DNA of 64,000 nucleotides from Artemia franciscana (GCF_032884065.1 NC_088867.1:30124252-30188251), one strand, 5' to 3'. Numbered from the stretch's first letter, positions 33,126 to 47,439 are shown. A program made the numbers and translations. Notes: generated by a model not told the origin, from the letters alone.

Positions 33126-33283
33126 CTAGCTGTTGGGGTGGCGCTTCGCGCCACCCCAACACCTAGTTGGTGGGGGCGCTTTGCGCCCCCCCCCAAGCCC
33201 CCCCGCGCGCGTAAGTCGTTACGCGCCATAATAGTTACGCGCCATTGTAGTTGTGTCCCTATGTCCCACCTGTGAATATAGAT

Positions 33284-33347
<64 letters not shown>

Positions 33348-34893
33348 TTTTAACTACGTAAAACTTGCGAATATACAACATTCTTTGCTGTCCCATTGTC
33401 TTTGCATATAAATAGATTGTCAGGTTTACCGACTCTTGAACATGCAACATATAATGGTCCATGGGAAAACAATCTGTATTCAGATCTATACCTCATGATT
33501 CTAATGATTGCCCTTGAGCTTTGTTGATGGTGATTGCTAATCGACCATTCCCTGCCCCGGTGTCCCGGTCGTCATTTATATCCCCCTGTTTCCCCCGGTG
33601 TCCCCGTTGTAGTTGTGTCCCTGTGTCCCGGTCGTCATTTATATTCCCTGTGTCCCGGTCGTCATTTGTATCCCGGTGTCCCGGTCTGTATATACATTCG
33701 TTTTTTAGTTGTGTTTTTCTCCTTTATTTTTCTCCTTTTTTTTCTTTTTTAGTTTATTTAGATTTTTAGATTTTTTAGTTTTTTTATTAGTTTTTAGTTT
33801 TTTTTTCTTTTTAGTTTTTTTGTAGTTTTTACCTTCTTTTTAGTTTTGTTAGTTTTTTTTTTACTTATGTCCTGGTCGTCATTTATACTCCCTGTGTCCC
33901 GGTGCTTTGTTGATTGCTAATCGAACATTCCTTTAGTCCTGGTCGCTTTCTCTTTGAGTGTCGTCATTTATTTTTTTCTTTTTTAGTTCTTTTAGTTTTT
34001 ACCTTTTTTAGTTTTTTTTAGTTTTTTAGATGAAAATTTTTTTTAGTTTTTTCCTTTTTTCTTTTTAGTTTTTTATTGGTTTTTACCTTTATTTTAGCTT
34101 ATTTTTCAGTTTTTTCCTTTTTTTATTTTTTTTTTATTTTTTATTTTTTTTATTTTTTTACCTTTTTTTAGTTTTTTTAGTTTTTTTAGTTTTTTAGCTT
34201 TTTCACTTTTTTTATTAGTTTTTAGTTTTTTTTGTAGTTTTTGCCTTTTTTTAGTTTTTTCAGTTTTTTTCAGTTTTTTATTGGTTTTTACCTTTATTTT
34301 AGCTTATTTTTCAGTTTTTTCCTTTTTTTTAATTTTTTTTTTAGTTTTTAGTTTTTTTTAGTTTTTTACCTTTTTTTAGTTTTTTTAGTTTTTTTTAGTT
34401 TTTTAGCTTTTTTATTTTTTTATTAGTTTTTAGTTTTTTTTTGTAGTTTTTGCCTTTTTTTAGTTTTATTAGTTTTTTAGCTTTTTTATTAGTTTTTAGT
34501 TTTTTTGTAGTTTTTGCCTTTTTTTAGTTTTTTTAGTTTTTTAGCTTTTTTATTTTTTTTATTAGTTTTTAGTTTTTTTTGTAGTTAGTTTTTTTAGTTT
34601 TTTACCTTTTTTTAGTTTTTTTAGTTTTTTTAGTTTTTTAGCTTTTTTATTTTTTTATTAGTTTTTAGTTTTTTTTGTAGTTTTTGCCTTTTTTTAGTTT
34701 TTTTAGTTTTTTAGCTTTTTTATTAGTTTTTAGTTTTTTTTTGTAGTTTTTGCCTTTTTTTAGTTTTTTTAGTTTTTAGCTTTTTTATTTTTTTTATTAG
34801 TTCTTAGTTTTTTTTGTAGTTTTTGCCTTTTTTTAGTTTTTTTCAGTTTTGACGTCACCTGATCCAGTTTTTTCAGGTGACGTCACCTGATCC
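33126..34893 (-). mobile_element. Group 2 Helitron lacking the last bases of its 5' end
   Basis: Minus-strand CTAG at 33126-33129, double GC hairpin, (AT)n tract (33285-33345), helicase 3' remnant (33346-33545), minisatellite (to about 33690), T-rich tracts (A-rich on the coding side) and the palindrome (34874-34889). It stops in GATCC at about 34893, before the AATAAGTTGTC start, where it is fused to the helicase remnant of the next element. Confidence 0.75.
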
Positions 34894-36240
34894 AAATAGA
34901 TTGTCAGGTTTACCGACTCTTGAACATGCAACATATAATGGTCCATGGGAAAACAATCTGTATTCAGATCTATACCTCATGATTCTAATGATTGCCCTTG
35001 AGCTTTGTTGATGGTGATTGCTAATCGACCATTCCCTGTCCCGGTGTCCCGGTCGTCATTTATATCCCCCTGTTTCCCCCGGTGTCCCCGTTGTAGTTGT
35101 GTCCCTGTGTCCCGGTCGTCATTTATATTCCCTGTGTCCCGGTCGTCATTTGTATCCCGGTGTCCCGGTCTGTATATACATTCGTTTTTTAGTTTTGTTT
35201 TTCTCCTTTATTTTTTTCCTTTTTTTTTCTTTTTTAGTTTATTTAGATTTTTTAGTTTTTTTATTAGTTTTTAGTTTTTTTTTTCTTTTTAGTTTTTTTG
35301 TAGTTTTTACCTTCTTTTTAGTTTTGTTAGTTTTTTTTTTACTTATGTCCTGGTCGTCATTTATACTCCCTGTGTCCCGGTGCTTTGTTGATTGCTAATC
35401 GAACATTCCTTTTGTCCTGGTTGCTTTCTCTTTGAGTGTCGTCATTTATTTTTTTCTTTTTTAGTTCTTTTAGTTTTTACCTTTTTTAGTTTTTTTTAGT
35501 TTTTTAGATGAAAATTTTTTTTAGTTTTTTCCTTTTTTTCTTTTTAGTTTTTTATTGGTTTTTACCTTTATTTTAGCTTATTTTTCAGTTTTTTCCTTTT
35601 TTTTAGTTTTTTTATTTTTTATTTTTTTTTAGTTTTTTACCTTTTTTTAGTTTTTTTAGTTTTTTTAGTTTTTTAGCTTTTTTACTTTTTTTATTAGTTT
35701 TTAGGTTTTTTTTTGTAGTTTTTGCCTTTTTTTAGTTTTTTCAGTTTTTTTTTAGTTTTTTATTGGTTTTTACCTTTATTTTAGCTTATTTTTCAGTTTT
35801 TTCCTTTTTTTTAGTTTTTTTTAGTTTTTAGTTTTTTTAGTTTTTTACCTTTTTTAAGTTTTTTTAGTTTTTTTAGTTTTTTAGCTTTTTTATTTTTTTT
35901 ATTAGTTTTTAGTTTTTTTTGTAGTTTTTGCCTTTTTTTAGTTTTTTAGCTTTTTTATTAGTTTTTAGTTTTTTTTGTAGTTTTTGCCTTTTTTTAGTTT
36001 TTTTAGTTTTTTAGCTTTTTTATTTTTTTTATTAGTTTTTAGTTTTTTTTGTAGTTAGTTTTTTTAGTTTTTTACCTTTTTTTAGTTTTTTTAGTTTTTT
36101 TAGTTTTTTAGCTTTTTAATTTTTTTATAAGATTTTAGTTTTTTTGTAGTTTTTGCCTTTTTTTAGTTTTTTTAGTTTTTTAGCTTTTTTATTAGTTTTT
36201 AGTTTTTTTTGTAGTTTTTGCCTTTTTTTAGTTTTTTTAG
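34894..36240 (-). mobile_element. Group 2 Helitron lacking its 3' terminus
   Basis: Begins inside the helicase 3' remnant (34894-35040), followed by the minisatellite (35040-35190) and over 1 kb of T-rich tracts in the same order as the neighbouring element. No clear 5' terminus: it fades at about 36240 into TATACATATAGATACAG. Confidence 0.65.
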
Positions 36241-36852
36241 TTTTTATTTTTATACATATAGATACAGTTTCTTCTTTAGTTTTTTTTCTTTTTTAGTTTT
36301 TTCTTTTTTTAGTTTCTTCTTTTTATTGATTTGTTTTCTTCAATTTCTCAATGTTCATTCTAACATTGACACTTGGAAAAATCTTTACGTGCCAAGCATG
36401 CTAAAGCTCCAACAATTTAAATTAAACCTCAAATTTGGGGTATCTGTTTTAAGGTTTTCGAATTACTTTAATCTATTGTCAAAATATATTGAAATATTTG
36501 TGCAATTCCCAGTTTTTTTTTAGTTTTTTCTTTTTTTAGTTTTTAGCTTTTTTAGTTTTTTTTTAGTTTTTTATCTTTTTTATTTTTTTACGTTTTTTCT
36601 TTTTAGGTTTTTTCTTTTTTTAATTTTTTTAATTTTTAATTTTTTTTTTAGTTTTTTCTCTTAGTTTTTTTTTAGTTTTTTACCATTTTTCTTTTTCGAA
36701 TTACTTTTATCTATTGTCAAAATATTTCGAAATATTTATGCAATTTCCAGTTTTTACATTCTAGTTTGTTTTCTTTTATATATATAGAAGATATAATCTA
36801 GCGTAACGGACAGACAACTTATTTTTATATATATAGAAGATATATATATATA
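36241..36852. repeat. T-rich tract and inverted flank repeat
   Basis: T-rich DNA with an inverted piece of the flank repeat (about 36341-36402, matching 21140-21200) and two copies of a short unit containing CGAATTACTTT-ATCTATTGTCAAAATAT (about 36459 and 36697). A degraded 5' end (GACAACTTATTTTTATATA, minus strand) lies at about 36804-36830. No gene. Confidence 0.5.
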
Positions 36853-37963
36853 TCTATATATATAAAAATAAGTTGTCTGTGGATGGATGGATGGATGGAT
36901 GTGTGGATGGATGTGTCAGGTGACGTCACCTGAAAAAACTGGATTAGGTGACGTCAAAACTGAAAAAACTAAAAAAAGGCAAAAACTACAAAAAAAAACT
37001 AAAAACTAATAAAAAAAATAAAAAAGCTAAAAAACTAAAAAAACTAAAAAAAGGTAAAAAACTAAAAAAACTAAAAACTAAAAAAAAACTAAAAAAGGTA
37101 AAAACTAAAAGAACTAAAAAAGAAAAAAATAAATGACGACACTCAAAGAGAAAGCGACCAGGACAAAAGGAATGTTCGATTAGCAATCAACAAAGCACCG
37201 GGACACAGGGAGTATAAATGACGACCAGGACAAATAAAAAAACTAAAAAATCTAAAAATCTAAATAAACTAAAAAAGAAAAAAAAAGGAAAAAAATAAAG
37301 GAGAAAAACAAAACTAAAAAACGAATGTATATACAGACCGGTACACCGGGATACAAATGACGACCGGGACACAGGGAATATAAATAACGACCGGGACACA
37401 GGGACACAACTACAACGGGGACACCGGGGGAAACAGGGGGATATAAATGACGACCGGGACAAAAAAACTAAAAAGAAATAAAAACTAAAAACTAATAAAA
37501 AAAACTAAAAAATCTAAAAATCTAAATAAGCTAAAAAGAAAAAAAAAGGAAAAAAATAAAGGAGAAAAACAAAACTAAAAAACGAATGTATATACAGACC
37601 GGGACACCGGGATACAAATGATGACCGGGACCCGGGACACAGGGAATATAAATGACGACCGGGACACAGGGACACAACTACAACGGGGACACCGGGGAAA
37701 CAGGGGGATAACCTGACAATCTATTTATATGCAAAGACAATGGGACAGCAAAGAATGTTGTATATTCGCAAGTTTTACGTAGTTAAAACCATATATATAT
37801 ATATATATCTATATTCACAGGTGGGACATAGGGACACAACTACAATGGCGCGTAACTATTATGGCGCGTAACGACTTACGCGCGCGGGGGGGCTTGGGGG
37901 GGGCGCGAAGCGCCCCCACCAACTAGGTGTTGGGGTGGCGCGAAGCGCCACCCCAACAGCTAG
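36853..37963 (+). mobile_element. Full-length group 2 Helitron, internally deleted
   Basis: TC at 36853-36854 and CTAG at 37960-37963 (1111 bp). The first ~110 bp and the last ~800 bp match the element at 25613-27180 almost base for base; about 450 bp of A-rich sequence is missing. This is direct evidence for shrinkage within the A-rich tract, or for two related source copies. Confidence 0.8.
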
Positions 37964-37993
37964 TATATATATATATATATATATATATATCTA

Positions 37994-38600
37994 TCTATAT
38001 ATATATAAAATAAGTTGTCTGTCTGTGGATCTGTGGATCAGGTGACGTCATGTTTCTGTGTCGGATGACGTCATGAAATTAGTTGTCAGGTGACGTCATG
38101 TTTCTGTTTCGGATGACGTCACGAAATTAGTTGTCGTCATTTTTGCTTTGACGGTGACGTCATTCAAGTTATATAAGACATATGTTCACGTAGAAATCTA
38201 TTAATGTTTAAGTTTACAATGACTGATGAAGATGCTCAAAGAGTCTATGCCAAAAAACTTGCTGCTGATAGTTCCTTGGCACGCTTTCTTTTCTGACTAT
38301 CTCTATCAGCAGCAAGTTTTTTGGCATAGACTCTTTGAGCATCTTCATCAGTCATTGTAAACTTAAACATTAATAGATTTCTACGTGAACATATGTCTTA
38401 TATAACTTGAATGACGTCACCGTCAAAGCAAAAATGACGGCAACTAATTTCATGACTTAATTTCAGAACTTAATTTCTGTGTTGATGGACGTCATGAAAT
38501 TAGTTGTCGTCATTTTTGTTATGACGATGCTTAGTATATTGTAAAATACATTAATTTGGTTAATAATATACCATTTAAAACACCAAAATGAACATGCTGG
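37994..38600 (+). mobile_element. Group 1 Helitron 5' end that folds back on itself
   Basis: TC at 37994-37995, AAATAAGTTGTCTG and five ACGTCA-type sites, with a local duplication of the GTGACGTCATGTTTCTG segment. ORF1 starts near 38207, but after about 20 codons the sequence reverses direction (see 38118-38456). The region 38460-38600 is AT-rich with one more leader fragment. Confidence 0.6.
38118..38456. repeat. Fold-back: 154-base arms around a 31-base loop
   Basis: The leader and first ORF1 codons (38118-38271) are followed, after a 31-base spacer (38272-38302), by their near-perfect reverse complement (38303-38456). The spacer is itself the inverted continuation of ORF1 (the QKRKRA region), so the right arm extends further into the gene than the left. 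This is the pattern expected from template switching during copying. Confidence 0.8.
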
Positions 38601-38670
38601 AGTAGTCACTCGGTGAGAGAGGGTGTCAGAACGGAGAATGAAGGTCCCAGGTTCAAATCCTGGTTAGGCT
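38597..38670 (+). repeat. tRNA-like or SINE-like sequence
   Basis: GTAGTCACTCGGTGAGAGAG looks like a D-arm with A box, and the sequence ends in a perfect T-arm, CCAGG TTCAAAT CCTGG. The 5' acceptor strand does not pair well with TTAGGCT. It differs from the four-copy module at 15922, 19383, 20399 and 22323. Probably a tRNA pseudogene or the head of a SINE. Confidence 0.4.
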
Positions 38671-39177
38671 AAAAAAGGTAAAAATCTAAAAACTAAAAAA
38701 AAAACTTAAAAAACTAAAAAAGGCAAAAACTACAAAAAAAACTAAAAACTAATAAAAAAAAAATTAAGAATAAAAATAAAAAAAATAAAAAAGATAAAAA
38801 CTAAAAAAAAAAGTAAAAAGAAAAAACGAAAAAAAACTAAAAAAGCTAAAAAAAAAGGTAAAAACCAATAAAAAACTGAAAAGAAAAAAGGAATAAAACT
38901 AAAAAAATTTCATCTAAAAAACTAAAAAAGGTAAAAACTAAAAGAACTAAAAAGAAAAAAAAACTAAAAAAAGAAAAAAACTGAAAAATAAAGGAGAAAA
39001 AGAAAACTAAAAAAACATAAATAAAAATAAAAAAGCTAAAAAGATAAAAACTTCAAAAAAAACTAAAAAGAAAAAAGAAAAAAACTAAAAAACCTAAAAA
39101 AAAGGTCAAAACCAATAAAAAAAAACTAAAAGCAAAAAAAGGGAAAAAATTAAAAATTTATTTCATCATATACCAAT
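38671..39177 (+). repeat. A-rich CTAAAAA tract
   Basis: About 500 bp of AAAAACTAAAAA, AAAGGTAAAAACC and similar units, of the kind found inside group 2 Helitrons. No gene. Confidence 0.7.
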
Positions 39178-41000
<1,823 letters not shown>

Positions 41001-41914
41001 ATTGTCAGGTTTACCGACTCTTGAACATGCAACATATAATGGGGAAAACAATCCGTATTCAGATCTATACCTCATGATTCTAATGATTGCCCTTGAGCTT
41101 TGTTGATGGTGATTGCTAATCGACCATTTCCTGTGTCGCTATCCTCATTTATATATCCCCCTGTGCCCCCCGGCGTCCCCTTTGTAGTTTTGTCCCTGTG
41201 TCCCGGTCGTCATTTATATTCCCTGTGTCCCGGTCGTCATTTGTGTCCCGGTGTCCCAGTCTGTGATTTCTCTTTGAGTGTCCCGGGCGTCATTTATATT
41301 CCTTGTGTCCCGGTGTCCCGGTCGTCATTTATATCCCCCTGTGCCCCTGGCGTCCCCTTTTTAGTTGTGTCCCTGTGACTCGGTCGTCATTTATATTCCC
41401 TCTGTCCCGGTCGTCATTTGTATCCCGGTGTCCCGGTCTGTATATACATTCGTTTTTTAGTTTTGTTTTTCTCCTTTATTTTTCATTTTTTTCCTTTTTT
41501 ATTTTTTTTCTTTTTTAGTTTTTTAGTTTTTTAGCTTTTTTAGTTTTTTTATTAGTTTTTAGTTTTTTTTTCTTTTTAGTTTTTTTGTAGTTTTTACCTT
41601 TTTTTTAGTTTTTTTTAGTTTTTTTTTTTACTTATGTCCTGGTCGTCATTTATACTCCCTGTGTCCCGGTCGTCATTTGTGTCCCGGAGCTTTGTTGATT
41701 GCTAATCGAACATTCCTTTTGTCCCGGTCGCTTTCTCTTTGAGTGTCGTCATTTATATTCCCTATGTGCCGGTGTCCCGGTCGTCATTTGTGTCCCGATT
41801 TCCCGGTCTGTAATTTCGTCAGTTGGAAACATGACGTCAGTTGACACACAAACATGACGTCACCCGACAGACAGACCCACACACACACAGACAACTTATT
41901 TTTATATATATAGA
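41001..41914 (-). mobile_element. Minus-strand Helitron lacking its 3' terminus
   Basis: Minus-strand 5' end at 41914 (AAAAATAAGTTGTCTG, then GTGTGTGTG, then GACGTCA sites), minisatellites (about 41640-41815 and 41130-41450), a T-rich tract (41450-41640) and the helicase remnant (41001-41130). It meets the previous element head-on at 41000/41001, both having lost their hairpins. Confidence 0.65.
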
Positions 41915-42072
41915 TTGTTCCGAGTTTTCATCCGTCACGATGTCTAAGATTGAAAAGGATAAAGTTCAACTGGATGCAAAGTCAATTTAGTCCCTTCTTT
42001 CGATACTTCTGTGTTGCTGTTAGATTGTCAGGTTTACCGACTCTTGAACATGCAACATATAATTGTCCATGG
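41915..42072. other. Unknown sequence ending in a helicase remnant
   Basis: About 110 bp without a recognised match, then 42022-42072 is a minus-strand helicase 3' remnant, cut by the assembly gap. Confidence 0.4.
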
Positions 42073-42172
42073 NNNNNNNNNNNNNNNNNNNNNNNNNNNN
42101 NNNNNNNNNNNNNNNNNNNNNNNNNNNNNNNNNNNNNNNNNNNNNNNNNNNNNNNNNNNNNNNNNNNNNNNN
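42073..42172. other. Assembly gap of 100 N
   Basis: Exactly 100 unknown bases. It separates the Helitron field from the Helitron-poor block to the right. Confidence 0.99.
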
Positions 42173-43079
42173 ATAAATTACCATAAATAGCCGAGTCGAA
42201 CACAAAACAAGCGGAAATTCACATGGTTAGGGCTCACAACCTCTATGCATTCTCAAGGCCAGAACATAATTTGCACTCTAAAGACAAAATACAAAAGAAT
42301 ATGTGTTGTCAGTTTAATATACATATGGTCATATTTATTGTTTAAAATTTGAATACTTTTCTATCTATTAAGGTTATTAAAGTGAAAACATTGAATTTTT
42401 TTTTTCAGTAAAGTGCAAATAATATTCTGGCCTTGGGCAGACGTAGGGGCTATGAGTCTTAATCATTTTATTTTCTGCTCGTTTTGAGTTTGACTCGGTT
42501 TTTTATTGTAATTTCTGTTCGTTTTGGGGTTTCATCTATCTATTGATGCTGATTTGTTGTGATTTTACGCTTGGTAGATTTTTTTATTCAATTTGTGCTC
42601 ATTTTTGGATTAATGGAGTTCTTTACTTTTCCTTGAAAAACATATTTTGTGGAAATTTTTTTTTTAGCAAATTGTCAGTAATGAATAGAAATATATTGGA
42701 AGAAAAATATTTCCTTTAGATCTTTTTTTTAAAGAAACAATGAGACTGGTGCCAATCAAAATTTGTGAAGGGCGGGACAAATTTTATCCATGAAACGTTT
42801 AAAAAGATCATTTTCAAAATTTTTGCTTGTGTCCCAGTAATTACACTGTACTTTAGGGTTGTTTTTCTATTTTTTAGATGGAAATCTGTAAAAATTGTAC
42901 AAAATTTTCTTCTGTGTATCAGGGTATTCGGGGTATATAGTTTCGAAGGGGGGGGGGTGTACGCTGAATGTCATTTTATGTCTGAAATTCCTCTCACAAA
43001 TTGAAGTTTGGTCTCCTAGTACGGCTTATCAAAACTGATAACCATATAAAAATGATACCCCTTATATGTGCATGTAGTT
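42173..43079. other. AT-rich DNA without recognisable genes
   Basis: No splice-bounded exon, ORF or Helitron signature stands out. The stretch 42480-42620 has repeated TCTGTTCGTTTTG-like and TGTGCTCATTTTTG-like phrases, resembling the TCTGTTCGTTTT seen beside the repeats at 55800. Confidence 0.4.
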
Positions 43080-43400
43080 TTGTAACCTTTCAGCTATGGT
43101 GAACAAACGGATATCTCAAAATTTTGTTCGAACGATTTTTGAGAAAAAAGGACGAGTGCAAAAAATGCGCTCCAGTTATTTTGGTCACATAAAAAAGGAC
43201 ACTAGAAACTTTAATTTCCGTTCAATAGAGCCCTCTCCTAATTTTTTAGAACTATAGGTTCGGTACGATCATCCCTGAGAAAAAAAAACAGATCCTTGAT
43301 CTTTCTTTTGGCAAAAAATTAAAAAAATTTCATTTTTGCATATAAGAGCTTGAAACCTCTATAGAATAGGATGTTATTCGTGCTTATTAGGTATTTCAAT
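43080..43400 (+). repeat. Interspersed repeat, copy 1
   Basis: Contains TTTTGGTCACATAAAAAAGG, ACTAGAAACTTT, TTTCCGTTCAATAGAGCCCT, an A-run and GAGCTTGAAACCTCTA in that order. The same order occurs at 47760-48130 (inverted), partly at 49220-49420, and at 56130-56530. Unclassified; the A-run suggests possible retroposition. Confidence 0.6.
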
Positions 43401-44049
43401 TGCAAACAAGAGAATTCGGAGAATTAATTGAGTATGGATTAGATATTAGTCATTAGAAATTCAGAAAATTATATTTAATGTATAGCTACCTTCATTTTTT
43501 CAATAACTTCATTTCTGATATATTTGCTGATGTAGAGGGTCTATTCATATCCAGTCCACTTTCAAAGGTTTTAAGAGAAAACAAATAAATCCAATTTGGA
43601 AGTGACAGATTATTGAGAAAAAAACCTAAACATGAAGAAAAAAACTGACCCGAGCAAATGTTGTGAAATAGGAAATATAGAACATATTTGCAATTTTGCA
43701 ATTAACTAGGTTCGCTTATGATCTTGATGATAACGCTATGAGGTCTATATCTGATATAGTGGGAAATCGGAAGTTTCGAAGGCGGTATATTTGCGTAAAT
43801 ACTAATTTGACGCATGTTGGGAGGCGTAATAGATCACTTATTTTCTTTTTTTTTCCATTAGGTAGCTTCCTGTATGATTTGTTTGATCGAATAATGAATC
43901 TATGGGCAATAACGTGAAAGATCACTAGATTTAGAAAAAACCTAGAAATTCCTTAAAAATCTAGGAAACTTTAAAAATCCAAAAATCCCTAAATGAAAAA
44001 GCCTTTCCCTAACAGACCTCAAAATCCCTATTATATGGGGGAAATCCAT

Positions 44050-44300
44050 AGAGTGGAAACGGTGGACACATTGCTATCAATTGTTTCGATGCTTCAAACC
44101 TCTAAGTTACCTTTGTTTTGAAATAGATGGCGCTGATGCATCCACTCTTGAGACCATTACATAATGTTCCAATTTGCATTAAAACGAAAAAATATAATGC
44201 AATATATTTGCTACAATATATTTCACCACAACTAATGAGGTTTCAATATATTATTCTTATTTATAATAGATGTGTTATTCCACATAAGTTATAACTCTTG
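44050..44300 (+). repeat. Diverged duplicate of 47440-47690
   Basis: Shared phrases in order: CACATTG, ATGCTTCA, AATAGATGGCGCT, TATATTTCACCAC-ACTAAT and ATATATTATT. The two copies are clearly related but diverged. A third short match (AGATCATGGCGCTGCAAT) lies near 50025. Confidence 0.5.
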
Positions 44301-44677
44301 CTCTAATACTCCTCCCAAAGGCTTATTCCTTCGAATACGCTTTTAAATTATGGAAAACGCCAAAATAATTCGGGGTTTTACTAGTCAAGTAAACTTTTTC
44401 TGTGTGTATTTTACGTGGTATGTAATTACTAAATAAATGGGGCTCAGAAAATGGAATTTAGAGTTGACTGCTCTTCAAATCAGGATCTGAAATTACAAAT
44501 TATTGACTTTCCCCTCTATGCATAGCATGTTCAAATTTACAAGTTTAAATTCTATCATCCAATTCAGTTTTTTTCTGAAACAAAACAATTTGAAAAAAAA
44601 TTCGTTCACTCTTTTGAGAGGGTAATTATTTGGCTATATGCGTAAACTGTTAAGTTTCATATTAATCATCATTTTAG

Positions 44678-44856
44678 GTCAAATGCTTGTCAATTGGCTG
44701 TTGAGTAAATTGGACGAAGTAAATTATCAAAGACATTCCCTGGTGCAACTGGAAGTTCGACAGCCCATTATTAATTTCTACACTATGCTTTTGCATCCTG
44801 GGGTTATAAAACCTGTTGAGGATGGTAACATCAACGGGGTGGATATGGACTTTGAG
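44678..44856 (+). CDS. Candidate single exon of an unidentified gene
   Basis: An open stretch of 179 bases bounded by a 3' splice-like TCATTTTAG and a 5' splice-like GAG/GTATGG. It encodes QMLVNWLLSKLDEVNYQRHS then LVQLEVRQPIINFYTMLL and HPGVIKPVEDGNINGVDMDF. Amphipathic helical pattern, unbiased composition and codon-like sequence set it apart from the surrounding non-coding DNA, and it has no stop. I do not recognise the family. Flanking exons were not found in this window, so it may belong to a gene with long introns or be an exon relic. Confidence 0.45.
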
Positions 44857-45471
44857 GTATGGAGCTTACTGGTTTCTCACGACCCCGAAATATCTAGTAT
44901 CTAAAGGTAGCTTGGTTTAATTTTACGTTAATTACAAATATAACGAAATATTATGGTTGCATTTAATGTGAAAACATTTTTTTCCTTTTTTTAATTCATT
45001 TTTTTATTATTGACTGTGGAACAAGAAATTGAAATAAACTCTAAGAGGAATAGAAAATTTGGAATGGGGTCAGCTATGACCTTTTTTCTGCTGTTGGAAA
45101 AAATACCGACAAAATGGTGCACTTAACAAACTAGCAAATACAATGCAAAACAGGCTCTTCAAAACTGCACAATGCCGCTAGAATTTTGCCGTAGAATATT
45201 AAAACCGATGTATTCGTAGACAAAGGAAAAAGCAGTTCTGGACAATTTATATAATAACCAGTTTTTGCCTATTCCTAGGAAAAGAACTAAAAACATGAAA
45301 AATAAAATAATTGAATATGAGAACGCTGATAATTAAAATCCAGGTTTTTCATTAGATCTTAATCATCAGTGTTGTAATTTTTGTCAAAATCCTGGAGGGG
45401 GGGGGGAATTGGAGCCATTGTTTCCAAATCCAGTGAAAATGGCAGTGAAACAAGAAAAATGAGCCATAAAG

Positions 45472-45575
45472 TACCATAAAGACAAGGATATACTAAAGAA
45501 AACTGACCTATTTCTCTGGATGCTTGAATTGTACAGGCTTATGTTAGTTATTACAAGATTATCAGTAGAAAATAA
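45472..45575 (+). repeat. Partial copy of the 45776 repeat
   Basis: AAGGATATACTAAAG, AACTGACC and TTTCTCTGGATGCTTG match 45776-45870 with scattered changes, about 300 bp upstream of it. Confidence 0.6.
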
Positions 45576-45775
45576 ACTTTAGCTGGGATTGGGGGCAAAC
45601 TGGGATCTGAAAGAGGCTGTTGCCCCCCCCCCTGGCCCATAGTAAATTACGCCCCTGATGAACATGTAGTATCTTTTGAAACATTGTGTTGCATGATTAT
45701 TGATTCTAAACTCCAGTTAGTTTTACCGGTAAATCACGGAATAAGTTTTGTGGGACAAGTAGCTAACGCGGTTAA

Positions 45776-46118
45776 CCATAAAGGCAAGGAAATACTAAAG
45801 AAAACTGACCTGTTTCTCTGGATGCATGAATTATACAGGCTTATCTTAGTTATTATAAGATTAACTAAAGCGAGCTAAAGCACTATTGTTTGTTTCTTTG
45901 AATAACTAAAAAATTACTTACTTGGAATGAGATTTTCTTAAAAGAGAACCTGAAAAAGAGAAATTGAAAATATTAGTCATAAACTAAAGCACAGTTGTAT
46001 TTTCTTTAAATAAGTTGTAAATTACTACCGTGAAATTGAAGTTTCTTCCTCCACGTTCATTAAAAAAAAAAAAACAAACAAGTGAAAAAGATAACTATTG
46101 AATATAAAACCTAAGCTC
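45776..46118 (+). repeat. Direct repeat, copy A
   Basis: From CTGTTTCTCTGGATGCATG (45810) to AACCTAAGCT (46118) this closely matches 48775-49085, about 3 kb downstream in the same orientation. The upstream parts differ. The unit contains a short open stretch (KEILKKTDLFLWMHELYRL), but its repetition with changed flanks argues against a conserved exon. Confidence 0.65.
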
Positions 46119-47439
46119 ATTTTGAGGCTACCGCCTCATTTTGTTCTAGTTGAAGTTTTAGCATTGAATTGAAAACAATAATGTTTAAGAAGGCTTCTAT
46201 ATACAGCGCTTTATTGATAATTATCCAGCATTATGGAACTATTCCAGCTCTGGCTATTATCAAAAGTAACTTCCTTAGAAACTAATAATGCTGAAGTCTT
46301 TGCTATTTGGAAAAACCTTTTAAGTTTTTTGTGAAATCCATCTCATTTTAGTTCAAAGAAATGTAGCAAGTTAAAGCTTGGGATTCAGCTTAAAATGACA
46401 TAGTTTGCTAAGATTCAGAATAATTATTTCATTCTGCTAAATTTTTAAACAGTAAAATTCTAAATAAGTGCAAAGAGGACCTTCGGTTAAAAATTTCCAT
46501 ACTTCAAGATTTGAACCTGAACTAAAAAAAAAGGATATTACTCTAGGCCATCGGTCTTATGTCCAGTCTGACACATTTAATCTTAAATTATTTGCTCTCT
46601 TTTGAATTTCTTTCTTGATTTTCTAGGGAAGGCCATTTTGTATGCAGTCAGTTTCACTATACATTCGCCAAAATCCAGATTTATTAACCAAGTAAATTTT
46701 CTAGGGTTTAGATTTCTTTTGAATTTGGATTGTGAGTACTTAAGTTTATGTCCGATTCAAAATTTGGTGTTGTTCTATGCTTTTGCAATAGAAAAAACAG
46801 TTAATTTCTTATGATTTATAAAAAAAATATATATATATATATATATATTTTGCAGCCTAGCGTCTTGTTTTGTTGCTTTTTTTCTGGGGGGAGGGGGAGT
46901 GAAATAAGAAGATTTCAAAATAAGCATGACAAATTATGTTTACTAAGTAGCAATTGCTGAGAGGTAGATTGTACGTGCCACGTTAAACTCAGACTTGCCT
47001 ATTGCATTTCTCTATAGGTGGAGGGATAATATATTAAAATACTATTGGGTATTGGGTTAAAATTTTAGGCATCTGGAAAGGGGTATAAAAAATGATGCTG
47101 TAAGTATGAAGAAAGCATGAACTACTTAAAAATTTCATAGATTAGATATATTTTTTTATTCAAAAGTTGTTTGTTTTTAACTTGGATATCATTTGTGAAA
47201 TAAATATTCAGTTCATATGCTCGCGAAACAAAAATATGTATTCTCTTATTTTTCTCTTATTTATCAATAAAAATAAATTGTAGATGTCAGACAAAACTAA
47301 AACGGAATATGGACGTAATTTTTAACAGCATTTTACGTACAAGAAAAAACAGCCCCCATTGAGGAGAATATTTTGTACAAAGGATTTAAGCTGTCTAGCA
47401 AAATGTCGAAAACGGAACGCTACAAGTAAATTCTTTTGC

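Noticed and set aside
45684..45878. A 64-codon frame (KEILKKTDLFLWMHELYRL) as an exon
   Set aside because: The same DNA recurs at 45472 and 48775 with different flanks and changed frames, so it is a repeat rather than a conserved coding exon.
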